NCBI GenBank assembly: GCA_903834135.1
Contig: CAILHZ010000016.1
Span: 186,001-250,000, forward strand
Direction of reading: 5' to 3'
Length of the DNA stretch: 64,000 bases
DNA from: an uncultured Opitutia bacterium
Lineage (GTDB): Bacteria > Verrucomicrobiota > Verrucomicrobiia > Opitutales > Opitutaceae
The position numbers and the translations under genes are program-made. Under the pieces are notes generated by a model. That model saw only the letters and a program-made list of their open reading frames with translations. It had not been told where the DNA came from and did not search any database. Below are positions 46,689-54,668 of this stretch, piece by piece; position 1 is the stretch's first letter, and every line of letters starts with the position of its first letter.

Positions 46689-48401
46689 GTGAAGTCTTCT
46701 GCATCACATGAATCTCAGCATAATCTCTCCGACTTACGTCGAGAGATTACTGGTCTTATTCAAAATGTACCAGATACAACAATAGGGTTAAAGTCTGCGA
46801 TCGATAAGATCTCTTCTTTTTTCAAAGCCGATGCCGGACTTATTTTTCTACTAAATGCAGATACGAACCTGCTCGAGCTTGAAGCTCATTGTCATTTAAA
46901 AACTAACGATAAGATCACATTATCTCAGGGTCATGGAATACCTGGCTGGGTTGCTTGGCACGCTAAGCCACTGTTAATTCCTGAAGTTGCTTTAGATAAT
47001 CGCTACCGTTCTATCCGAAACGACACACAAAGCCAGATGGCTGCCCCGTTACTTGCCTCAGAAGGCCAAGCTATTGGTGTTATAGTTCTTGAATCGAATC
47101 ACGTATCGGGTTTCACCCAAGACCAACTCAAAGACTTAAGCCTACTCACCCAAGATACAGCAGATGCAATTTTGCGCTACTGGGAACTTGAACGACTGCG
47201 ACTTAAAGCAAAGCAATTTGAAACACTTTTATCTGCGGGACAAACACTTGTTTCAAAATTAGAGCCTCAAGCACTCTTTGAAACTCTAACTCGGGATACC
47301 TGCAGGATGCTAGGAGCACGCAGTTGTGCATTGTATATAATAAATGAAAATAGAACTCTAAAACTAGGTGCTTTTTCTGGTCCAGAAGACACTACCCCAG
47401 TATGCGATAATGTTACCATTGATTCATGTCTAATCGCAACTGCAGTGCATACACACAAACCTGTTTCTTTTGTAAATATTCAGTCCAAAGAATACACGGA
47501 CATTGCTGACCTACCAAAAGATTCAAGTCTACAGTCTGTACACATCACGCCAGTTGTTTATGAAGGCGAAATTTTTGGAGTGCTTGCTGTTTACGTAGAT
47601 AAAATCCACCGCTTTGCAAATGATGAAAAACGGATTTGCTCATCCTTAGCTGGATTGGGAGCTGTCGCATTACAAAACGCACGCCTCTATAACCGAGTCT
47701 TCCAGAGTGAAGAATCTCTACGTAAAAATGAGCGCTTAACAATGCTAGGTCTTTTGACTTCTGAGATTGCGCACGAGATTCGCAATCCGTTAACAGTACT
47801 CAAACTCCTTCATGGCGGACTGGGTTCTGATTTCCCTCACGACGATCCTCGTCATACAGACATGCGTGTGATTAGTGAAAAATTAGATCAACTCGAAGCG
47901 ATTGTAACTCGTGTACTAAATTTCGGCAAAGCTCCTACAAGTATTCATTCTAGGTCATTACTCTCAGAAATTGTTGAAGATACAATTGTCTTAGTACGCC
48001 TTAAACTTGCTCAAAGTAACGTTAAGCTTTCCTTTACCCCTTCAGTTAAAAAACTTGTCGTGGATGTCCACAAGGGGCAAATCCAGCAAGTGCTGCTCAA
48101 CTTGATTATTAACGCGATGCAAGCAATGCCTGCAGGGGGTATAATTACTATTACATCAGCTGATGAGAAAAAAGAATCTGGAGCAGTCGCGACTCTACAC
48201 GTAAGCGATTCCGGCACTGGAATACCAGAAGCCATAAAGGATCGTATTTTTGACTCCTTCCTCTCAGGAAGACCGGACGGTACAGGTCTTGGTCTCGCTA
48301 TTGCTAAACGCGTTCTTCAAAGCCACTATGGAGATATCACATTAACTTCAACAGGCCCCAAAGGGACTACTTTCCTTATTTATTTACCGCTGGTTAAATA
48401 A
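46689..48401 (+). CDS. soluble GAF-GAF sensor histidine kinase
   Basis: The 570-residue protein has no membrane segments. Two GAF domains (about 20-165 and 178-335) precede a HisKA domain with the phospho-acceptor His362 in IAHEIRNPL and a HATPase domain with N box LINAM-type sequence (Asn475), DSGTGIP and GTGLGLAI. It phosphorylates an unknown response regulator; none is adjacent. It begins with GTG, 57 bases after glnD; upstream CTAAAGA (46658-46664) can pair with TCTTTAG just before the start. Its position after glnD suggests, but does not prove, an NtrB-like nitrogen role. Confidence 0.9.
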   Translation: MKSSASHESQHNLSDLRREITGLIQNVPDTTIGLKSAIDKISSFFKADAGLIFLLNADTNLLELEAHCHLKTNDKITLSQGHGIPGWVAWHAKPLLIPEVALDNRYRSIRNDTQSQMAAPLLASEGQAIGVIVLESNHVSGFTQDQLKDLSLLTQDTADAILRYWELERLRLKAKQFETLLSAGQTLVSKLEPQALFETLTRDTCRMLGARSCALYIINENRTLKLGAFSGPEDTTPVCDNVTIDSCLIATAVHTHKPVSFVNIQSKEYTDIADLPKDSSLQSVHITPVVYEGEIFGVLAVYVDKIHRFANDEKRICSSLAGLGAVALQNARLYNRVFQSEESLRKNERLTMLGLLTSEIAHEIRNPLTVLKLLHGGLGSDFPHDDPRHTDMRVISEKLDQLEAIVTRVLNFGKAPTSIHSRSLLSEIVEDTIVLVRLKLAQSNVKLSFTPSVKKLVVDVHKGQIQQVLLNLIINAMQAMPAGGIITITSADEKKESGAVATLHVSDSGTGIPEAIKDRIFDSFLSGRPDGTGLGLAIAKRVLQSHYGDITLTSTGPKGTTFLIYLPLVK

Positions 48402-48409
48402 CTTTTCAG

Positions 48410-48580
48410 ATGTACAAAAAAAATACGCTCATTCTTATTGCATCTGTGCTTATACTCGAAGCGATTCTAGTTGCGGTACTGCCAACAAAAATACCACGCG
48501 CCTTAAGGGCCATGATCGCAGCAGGTAATGTCATTGCTGTAGCCGTACTCTGGCTTATGTCTCGCCAGAAAAAGAGTTAA
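48410..48580 (+). CDS. small two-helix membrane protein
   Basis: This 56-residue frame starts with ATG eight bases after the kinase stop. It encodes a basic start (MYKKN), a helix TLILIASVLILEAILVAVL, a short Lys/Arg turn (TKIPRALR) and a second helix AAGNVIAVAVLWLM, ending in RQKKS. The hydrophobic pattern and tight spacing make it a plausible real gene co-transcribed with the kinase. No family is recognised. Confidence 0.6.
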   Translation: MYKKNTLILIASVLILEAILVAVLPTKIPRALRAMIAAGNVIAVAVLWLMSRQKKS

Positions 48581-48588
48581 TTACTCTT
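48572..48588 (-). terminator. short hairpin at the end of the HNH gene
   Basis: AAGAGT/ACTCTT (48572-48577 and 48583-48588) with loop TAATT is followed on the minus strand by TTTTTCT. The stem is only 6 bp and spans both convergent stops, so this is a weak call. Confidence 0.3.
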
Positions 48589-49198
48589 CTAGCTCTACAT
48601 TCCAGTAAGCGACATCTAAGAAATCTTTCCAGATCTCTCTGTTTTGCTTACCAAGAACTAGCGAAATAACAGGTCTCCACTTTGGCCGCGAAGGTTTGCG
48701 AATAAGACGCATATTGGCTTCATGCGGGAGTCTATTAGCTTTCCTTGTATTACATTTAATACACGAGCATACAATATTTTCCCAGGTCGTCTTACCGCCA
48801 TGATCACGTGGTATAACGTGGTCTAAATTCAAATGCTCACGCTGCATCGTCTTAGAACAATACTGACAGGTATTGCGATCACGCTCGAAGACATTATTAC
48901 GCGTAAGTTTTAATTCCTTACACGGAAGTTTATCAAAGAAGGTGAGTAATATCACACGCGGCAGACGTATAGTTCGTGTAGGAGTGTGCACCATCTCTAA
49001 ATGAGCACTGGGTGGATTCGTAATAGAAAAATCTATCCAATCCATCATAGAAAACATTCTAAAGTCATCTTCATGGTGATGCACCACATGCGCGTGACCA
49101 CGAGACAGAAGAGCGAAAGCGCGCTTAGCGCCGATAACGTTAACCGCCTGCCAAAGGCGATTTAACACAAGCACCGGTTGATCCAATGCAGCCTCCAT
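48581..49198 (-). CDS. HNH endonuclease family protein
   Basis: The 205-residue protein begins ALDQPVLVLNRLWQAVNVIG, a start typical of a widespread chromosomal HNH family. The HNH nuclease core has a zinc knuckle CQYCSK, then LNLDHVIPRDHGGKTTWENIV and CIKCNTRKANR. All HNH residues and both Cys pairs are present. Its biological role is unknown; it is not part of a visible defence cluster. I start at ATG 49198, which gives the conserved N terminus; the frame stays open 28 codons further. Confidence 0.9.
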   Translation of the reverse strand: MEAALDQPVLVLNRLWQAVNVIGAKRAFALLSRGHAHVVHHHEDDFRMFSMMDWIDFSITNPPSAHLEMVHTPTRTIRLPRVILLTFFDKLPCKELKLTRNNVFERDRNTCQYCSKTMQREHLNLDHVIPRDHGGKTTWENIVCSCIKCNTRKANRLPHEANMRLIRKPSRPKWRPVISLVLGKQNREIWKDFLDVAYWNVELEE

Positions 49199-49745
49199 AT
49201 ACTGTAAAATTAAGCGTGTATGCTCACACCCTGTCAAGGTAGCCAATATGACGATTTGGAAAAAATGCGCTACTGTTCTCACCTACAACTACACTTAACT
49301 AATTTAGCTTAGATCTGATAGGTTCAGTGATTCGCTTATCGATAGAAGCATCCGAAATATACAAAAGCTGATCTATTTAGCAGGGCACCTCTTGTTTCTT
49401 AATCAAACACGCGTCGCTCGCCGGTTACACAACCACACAGCGTTAGTCCTTCAAAGACGTTTCTATTTGGAATATCTGCCTATTGTGGCCCTTCCTATCC
49501 GAGTAGGTTAAGCAATTCATCCTAGGCCGTTGTTTTGCAAAATACTGTGCTGCAACAGCTTAAGGAACTATAAATTCCATCCCAGTCTCTTTAAATAAAA
49601 AGATTAAAAGTTAATAACTTCTGATTGCCGATGGCATGACGAATGCTAATTTACGAACTGAATGTATTAACCCCCTGTTTTTCTTAATTGAAATCAAGGG
49701 TTCAACCACAACTCAGCAATTCCTCACTAAACCTCTCTTATTATC
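49199..49745. other. long intergenic region upstream of glutamine synthetase
   Basis: No coding frame of note is seen in these 547 bases. The right end holds a sigma-54-type promoter (49632-49647). A TTGCA...TGCAA inverted repeat (49535-49555), about 80 bases further upstream, could be an activator site but does not match the NtrC consensus well. The left part is the leader and promoter region of the HNH gene. Confidence 0.6.
49632..49647 (+). promoter_or_regulatory. sigma-54 (-24/-12) promoter for glutamine synthetase
   Basis: TGGCATGACGAATGCT matches the TGGCACG-N4-TTGCW consensus with two changes. GG and GC are intact with exact 10-base spacing. The expected transcription start, near 49659, gives a leader of about 87 bases. 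Nitrogen-controlled glutamine synthetase is a classical sigma-54 target. Confidence 0.65.
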
Positions 49746-50777
49746 ATGGCCAAATACAAACTCGAATACATATGGCTCGATGGCTACACGCCTCTAGCTA
49801 GCCTGCGCAGCAAAACACAAATTAAGGAATTCGCTAGCTTTCCAAAGCTCGGAGACCTTCCTGATTGGGGCTTTGACGGTAGCTCAACCCAACAAGCTGA
49901 AGGCAAAAGTTCTGATATCGTTCTAAAGCCAGTCGCTGTATTCCCAGACACTACCCGTAAAAACGGTGTATTAGTCATGTGTGAAACATTCCTGCACACA
50001 GGAGTAGCAACACCTTCCAATTCACGCGCAACAATTCCAGACGACGCAGATACATGGTTCGGCTTCGAACAGGAATACTTCTTATATCAAGACGGGCGTC
50101 CTTATGGATTCCCTGTTGATGGTTACCCAGCTCCGCAAGGTCCTTACTACACAGGCGTTGGCTACAAAAACGTTGGTTCTTTAGCTCGTGAAATCGTAGA
50201 AAAGCATATCGATCTTTGCTTAGATGCAGGTATCAACATTGAAGGTATCAATGCTGAAGTAGCAAAAGGTCAGTGGGAATTCCAGATCTTCGGTAAAGGC
50301 TCAAAGAGCGCTGCCGATCAGATGTGGGTCGCTCGCTATATCTTAACTCGCCTTTGTGAAGCTTACGAAATTGACATTGAATGGCGTTGTAAGCCAATTC
50401 TTGCTCCTTTCAACCAGCCTCTCGATTGGAACGGATCAGGTATGCATGCGAATTTCTCAACTAAGTTTTTACGCGAAGTTGGCGGAAAAGCTTACTTCGA
50501 AAAACTCATGGCAGCGTTCGACAAATACCGTGCAGAACATATCGCTGTTTACGGACCAGAAAACGAGCTTCGCCTCACAGGTCTTCACGAAACACAGTCG
50601 ATCCACAAGTTTAGCTATGGTATCGCAGATCGTGGAGCTTCAATTCGTATTCCACACAGCTTTATTAAAGCTGATTACAAGGGCTACCTCGAAGATCGTC
50701 GTCCAAATTCAGCTGCAGATCCATACTTGGTCGCAGGCCGAATTCTCAAGACAATCCAAAGCGTCCCTACTGCCTAA
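49746..50777 (+). CDS. glnII: glutamine synthetase type II (eukaryotic-like GSII)
   Basis: This enzyme makes glutamine from glutamate, ammonia and ATP. The 343-residue length and motifs are those of GSII, not GlnA type I: beta-grasp domain with LPDWGFDGSSTQQAEG, WFGFEQEYFLY, INAEVAKGQWEFQI, the ammonium/metal region NGSGMHANFS, and GLHETQSIHKFSYG with RGASIRIPH. GSII lacks the type I adenylylation loop, so control is likely transcriptional, in line with the sigma-54 promoter just upstream. It ends in a strong terminator and is monocistronic. Confidence 0.96.
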   Translation: MAKYKLEYIWLDGYTPLASLRSKTQIKEFASFPKLGDLPDWGFDGSSTQQAEGKSSDIVLKPVAVFPDTTRKNGVLVMCETFLHTGVATPSNSRATIPDDADTWFGFEQEYFLYQDGRPYGFPVDGYPAPQGPYYTGVGYKNVGSLAREIVEKHIDLCLDAGINIEGINAEVAKGQWEFQIFGKGSKSAADQMWVARYILTRLCEAYEIDIEWRCKPILAPFNQPLDWNGSGMHANFSTKFLREVGGKAYFEKLMAAFDKYRAEHIAVYGPENELRLTGLHETQSIHKFSYGIADRGASIRIPHSFIKADYKGYLEDRRPNSAADPYLVAGRILKTIQSVPTA

Positions 50778-50805
50778 TTTATTAGCGTAAGATACATCAA
50801 CACAC

Positions 50806-50838
50806 AAAGCGTCGACCCTCACAGGTCGACGCTTTTTT
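50806..50838 (+). terminator. intrinsic terminator after glutamine synthetase
   Basis: AAAGCGTCGACC (50806-50817) pairs perfectly with GGTCGACGCTTT (50824-50835), loop CTCACA, then further T. This is a textbook strong terminator. Confidence 0.93.
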
Positions 50839-50917
50839 GTCTAAAATAATCACACCCCAGAAAGAGAGTTGATACAGTTTTGAGTTAATCCATCCTTCTA
50901 AAGGTTAGCCCCACCCC

Positions 50918-52804
50918 ATGAATCAAGGATTTTCGAAATTTCTTAAATCAACACTTATCGTGATTGCAGGGTTATGGGTTTACTCTCCGGTTTTCCATGG
51001 AGCATGGATATGGGACGATTCCGTCGAGATCATCCAAAATTCTGCGATTAAAACATCATTTAATGGTTTAGTCTCGATTTGGACATCTCCTAAAGGGGCG
51101 GATTATTTTCCGCTTAAAACCTCCGTACAATGGCTTGAATGGCACTGCTTTGGAAATGATCCCTTAGGATACCACTTACTCAGTATTGTACTGCATATTA
51201 CATGTGCACTGCTGCTTTGGAAAATTATCTCCAAATTAGATAATGCCTACGGGTGGCTAGCAGGATTGATTTTTGTTATACATCCAGTCGCTGTAGATTC
51301 CGTAGCCTGGGTCTCTGAACTTAAGAACACCCTTTCTCTTCCCCTACTCTTACTAGCGTGGTGTTCCTTTATTGACGAGGACGCACAGGCTAAGAGACAT
51401 ATCCGTTCATTCGTCTACTTTAGTTTAGCACTACTTGCTAAATCTTCTGTGGTTATATTCCCTATTACAGCACTACTTTATCTATACTGGAAACATGGAA
51501 AATTAGACTTAAAAAAGATTTTAAACCTTTCACCGTTATTTATTGCATCAGCAATTGTAGGCTTAATCGCGATTTATTTTCAACATACCCGTGCAATCGC
51601 AGGCGGAGAGTTGCAAATAGGAACTTGGTTTGAACGCACTCTAGCAAGCCCAATGAGCCTGATGTTTTATATTAAACAAGCATTCTTACCCCTACACGTC
51701 TCACCCATTTATCCTAGGTGGTCTCTGGATTTACTATCCCCTCGCTTCCTTAATTCCTGGTTATGCCTGATTGCTCTATCGTTAGTGTGTTTTCGTTTTA
51801 AAGGTGTATTAGGTCGTGGATTCTTTTTCTTAATTTTATTTTTTATTCTTAATCTAGTACCAGCACTGGGAATAATCCCCATGTCTTACCTAAGATACTC
51901 ATGGGTATCTGATCACTTTGCCTATATCTCTTTGATTGCAATGGCTACTCTTGCAGCTGGATTATGGATAGAAACGTTAGCATATATTAAACAGAAATCT
52001 AAATATGCCCCGATAATCATGATATGGCTTGGATTCGGGGTATTAGGTTACTTTGCTTCGATCAGCCATGTTCAAGCAGCCCGTTACGCAGTGCCTGAAA
52101 CATTTTGGGCCTATAATTTAGACCAAAATCCTGATTCATGGGTTGTCCAATATAACTACGCTGAAGTAATTGCTAATGATTCCAATAGACATCTCGAGGC
52201 AATTGAGCACTACAAGGCTTCAATCAAATTAAATCCCAGTGACCCTGAAGCACATAATAACCTAGGAATATTACTTGGAGAAATCCCTGATCAAAGAGCT
52301 CAAGCGCTTAATGAGTTTGCTGAAGCTTTGAAAATTTTGCCTTCATATGCTGAAGCTCATAATGATTTGGCTGCACTATTAAGTCAGGACCCAACACAAA
52401 TTGATAGATCTATAGAGCAGTACCAATTAGCATTGGCGTTAAAACCTAACCTTTCACAAGCCCACAACAATATTGCTAATCTCTATAAAAAACAGAATCG
52501 TTTTAGCGAGGCCTTGGAGCACTATCAAACAGCACTCAGCTTGAACCCGAACTATGCTGAAGCTGAAAATAATTGGGCAAACATGCTTGTTCAAGAAGGA
52601 GGGCACGACGATGAAGCTATTCTACACTATCAAACTGCCGCAAAACTTGCCCCAAATGCAGCAACGATCCACTTCAACCTAGGACTACTTCTTGAACGCA
52701 CTGCTGGCAGGCAAAATGATGCTGTGCATGAATTTGAGATTGTTCTAAAAATTATCCCTAATTACCAACCTGCTATTGAACAAATTGATCGTTTAAAGCG
52801 TTAA
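50918..52804 (+). CDS. TMTC-like GT-C membrane protein with TPRs (copy A)
   Basis: The 628-residue protein has about ten membrane helices (1-390) followed by about six TPRs (about 400-628). The first exoplasmic loop carries WIWDD (Asp33-Asp34), the position of the acidic catalytic motif in GT-C O-mannosyltransferases such as PMT/TMTC. HPVAVDSVAWVSELKNTLS and YSWVSDHFAYIS are typical of bacterial TMTC-like proteins. It may transfer a sugar from a lipid carrier to proteins selected by the TPRs; this is inference from family. Many TPR units are 35 rather than 34 residues, with the extra residue in the inter-helix turn. It starts the four-gene cluster and is 86 bases from copy B. Confidence 0.85.
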   Translation: MNQGFSKFLKSTLIVIAGLWVYSPVFHGAWIWDDSVEIIQNSAIKTSFNGLVSIWTSPKGADYFPLKTSVQWLEWHCFGNDPLGYHLLSIVLHITCALLLWKIISKLDNAYGWLAGLIFVIHPVAVDSVAWVSELKNTLSLPLLLLAWCSFIDEDAQAKRHIRSFVYFSLALLAKSSVVIFPITALLYLYWKHGKLDLKKILNLSPLFIASAIVGLIAIYFQHTRAIAGGELQIGTWFERTLASPMSLMFYIKQAFLPLHVSPIYPRWSLDLLSPRFLNSWLCLIALSLVCFRFKGVLGRGFFFLILFFILNLVPALGIIPMSYLRYSWVSDHFAYISLIAMATLAAGLWIETLAYIKQKSKYAPIIMIWLGFGVLGYFASISHVQAARYAVPETFWAYNLDQNPDSWVVQYNYAEVIANDSNRHLEAIEHYKASIKLNPSDPEAHNNLGILLGEIPDQRAQALNEFAEALKILPSYAEAHNDLAALLSQDPTQIDRSIEQYQLALALKPNLSQAHNNIANLYKKQNRFSEALEHYQTALSLNPNYAEAENNWANMLVQEGGHDDEAILHYQTAAKLAPNAATIHFNLGLLLERTAGRQNDAVHEFEIVLKIIPNYQPAIEQIDRLKR

Positions 52805-52890
52805 TATAAATATTTAGCTAATCTATTTTTGAGCAACAAACGTTTACGACCTGCTTTAATTGTAACGATTCATAGCCTTTAACGACACCC

Positions 52891-54654
52891 ATGAAAAAAG
52901 ATCCTTGGATACTACTAAAAAGCATTATGCTTATTAGTATAGGTCTTTTTGTTTATTCACCAATCTGGTCTGCGTCATGGGTTTGGGATGATACGATTGA
53001 GATTTTAAATAATTTAGAGATTCGCGGTTCAATTTCATCACTTAGTTCTATCTGGGTTAATCCTCGAGGGTTAGATTACTTACCAGTTAAATCAACTTTG
53101 CAGTGGTTTGAATGGCATCTCTGGGGAGCGAATCCACTAGGCTACCACCTTGTGAGTCTAGGCCTGCATCTATGTAGCTCGTTACTTGTATGGCGAATTC
53201 TCAAGAAACTTGGTTTATCATTAGCTTGGTGGGGAGGAGTTTTATTTCTTGTGCATCCAATCGCAGTACAATCTGTAGCTTGGATATCAGAACTCAAAAA
53301 TACACTCTCCCTACCCTTAATGCTTTTAGCGTTCGATACGTTTATTGAATACGATACTGCATTAAATGAAAAATCATCTCGTTCTCATTTACTTTATTTT
53401 TACTCACTTGGATTATTTTTACTAGCAATGCTAGCGAAAGCTTCAGTCGTGATGCTACCTTTCAGTCTAGTGCTATACGTATGGTGGAAGAGATCACATG
53501 TTACAAAAAAAGAACTTTTCACACTCAGCTCATATTTCATCTTATCTTTGGCACTAGGATTAGTAACTATCTACTTCCAACACACACGAGCCATAGGAGG
53601 TGAATCAATAGCGATTGGTACAACTAGTGAACGCCTACTTTCTTCAATTCTTAGCTTCGGATTTTATCTTAAATCCTTCTTAATCCCTTCTAACCTAACC
53701 CCAATCTATCCACGTTGGCCATTAGGCACATTCTCGTTTATTAATATAATTGGATGGACTCTACTGATTTCTTTTTTGCTCTTCCTTGTGAAGATAAAAA
53801 GTAAAAAATCGAAGAACATACTCTTTGGCTTCGGCTGGTTTAGTATTAATTTAATTCCTATTTTAGGAGTTATTCCAATGTCGTTTTTGAAGTACGCTCA
53901 AGTTTCCGACCATTTTGCCTATATCTCAATACTGGGGCTTATAGGATTAACTGTTTTAGCAACAGGCTCACTCATTGACTGGCTTCAATCTAAAAGCCTG
54001 TACTTAAGTTATTGTGCTTCTGTAGGTAGTTTCTGTCTTCTTAGCCTCTTAGCTTACATTAGCTACTACCATGCAAAAGATTTCGAGTCCGATACTACGT
54101 TTTACACTAAAATCATACATGATAATCCATCCTGCTGGATGGCTCACGATAACTTGGGGAATATTTATAATGATACTAAAAGGTATCCTGAAGCGATTTC
54201 AGAATATACTGAAGTGCTTAAATTGGTGCCTCGCTACGCTAAAGCACATTACAATTTAGGCCTAGCTCTAGTAGATTCAGGACATATCCCTGAAGGCATA
54301 TACCAGTATGAGGAAGCACTGAGTATTCATCCAGAATACGCAGAAGTTCATAATAATCTCGGAATAGCGCTATCTTTATCCGGGAGAAGCACTGAGGCTA
54401 TTGTGCATTTCCAGGAAGCAATCCAACTACGTCCCAATTTCAGTGAGGCTGAACTTAACTGGGGATTGGCATTAGCCAAAGACAATCGAATACCAGAAGC
54501 ACTAGAACACTTCCAGGGAGCTGTACGGCTTAATCCAGCTTCAGACCATGCACATCTAATACTTGGCTATGCACTCCAGGCATTAGGCAGACAAACTGAA
54601 GCTGATGAAGAATTAGCCTTAGCTCAAAAACTCAAAACACCACCATCTCTGTAG
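52891..54654 (+). CDS. TMTC-like GT-C membrane protein with TPRs (copy B)
   Basis: This 587-residue paralogue of copy A has the same plan: membrane region 1-395 and only five TPRs, mostly canonical 34-residue units (AHYNLGLALVDSGHIPEGI). The acidic pair is again Asp33-Asp34 in VWDDT. HPIAVQSVAWISELKNTLS and YAQVSDHFAYIS align without gaps to copies A and C. It is tandem to A on the same strand and convergent with C across 14 bases. It is probably an inner-membrane glycosyltransferase with the TPRs on the periplasmic side; no substrate is known. Confidence 0.85.
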   Translation: MKKDPWILLKSIMLISIGLFVYSPIWSASWVWDDTIEILNNLEIRGSISSLSSIWVNPRGLDYLPVKSTLQWFEWHLWGANPLGYHLVSLGLHLCSSLLVWRILKKLGLSLAWWGGVLFLVHPIAVQSVAWISELKNTLSLPLMLLAFDTFIEYDTALNEKSSRSHLLYFYSLGLFLLAMLAKASVVMLPFSLVLYVWWKRSHVTKKELFTLSSYFILSLALGLVTIYFQHTRAIGGESIAIGTTSERLLSSILSFGFYLKSFLIPSNLTPIYPRWPLGTFSFINIIGWTLLISFLLFLVKIKSKKSKNILFGFGWFSINLIPILGVIPMSFLKYAQVSDHFAYISILGLIGLTVLATGSLIDWLQSKSLYLSYCASVGSFCLLSLLAYISYYHAKDFESDTTFYTKIIHDNPSCWMAHDNLGNIYNDTKRYPEAISEYTEVLKLVPRYAKAHYNLGLALVDSGHIPEGIYQYEEALSIHPEYAEVHNNLGIALSLSGRSTEAIVHFQEAIQLRPNFSEAELNWGLALAKDNRIPEALEHFQGAVRLNPASDHAHLILGYALQALGRQTEADEELALAQKLKTPPSL

Positions 54655-54668
54655 TTTTACTCTGTAGC

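Noticed and set aside
48581-49198. HNH protein as part of a defence system
   Set aside because: No restriction, toxin-antitoxin, CRISPR or phage gene adjoins it, and its N terminus is that of a common chromosomal family.
49535-49555. NtrC-like binding site upstream of the sigma-54 promoter
   Set aside because: The TTGCA...TGCAA spacing and the inner bases do not fit the TGCACC-N5-GGTGCA consensus; kept only as a remark.
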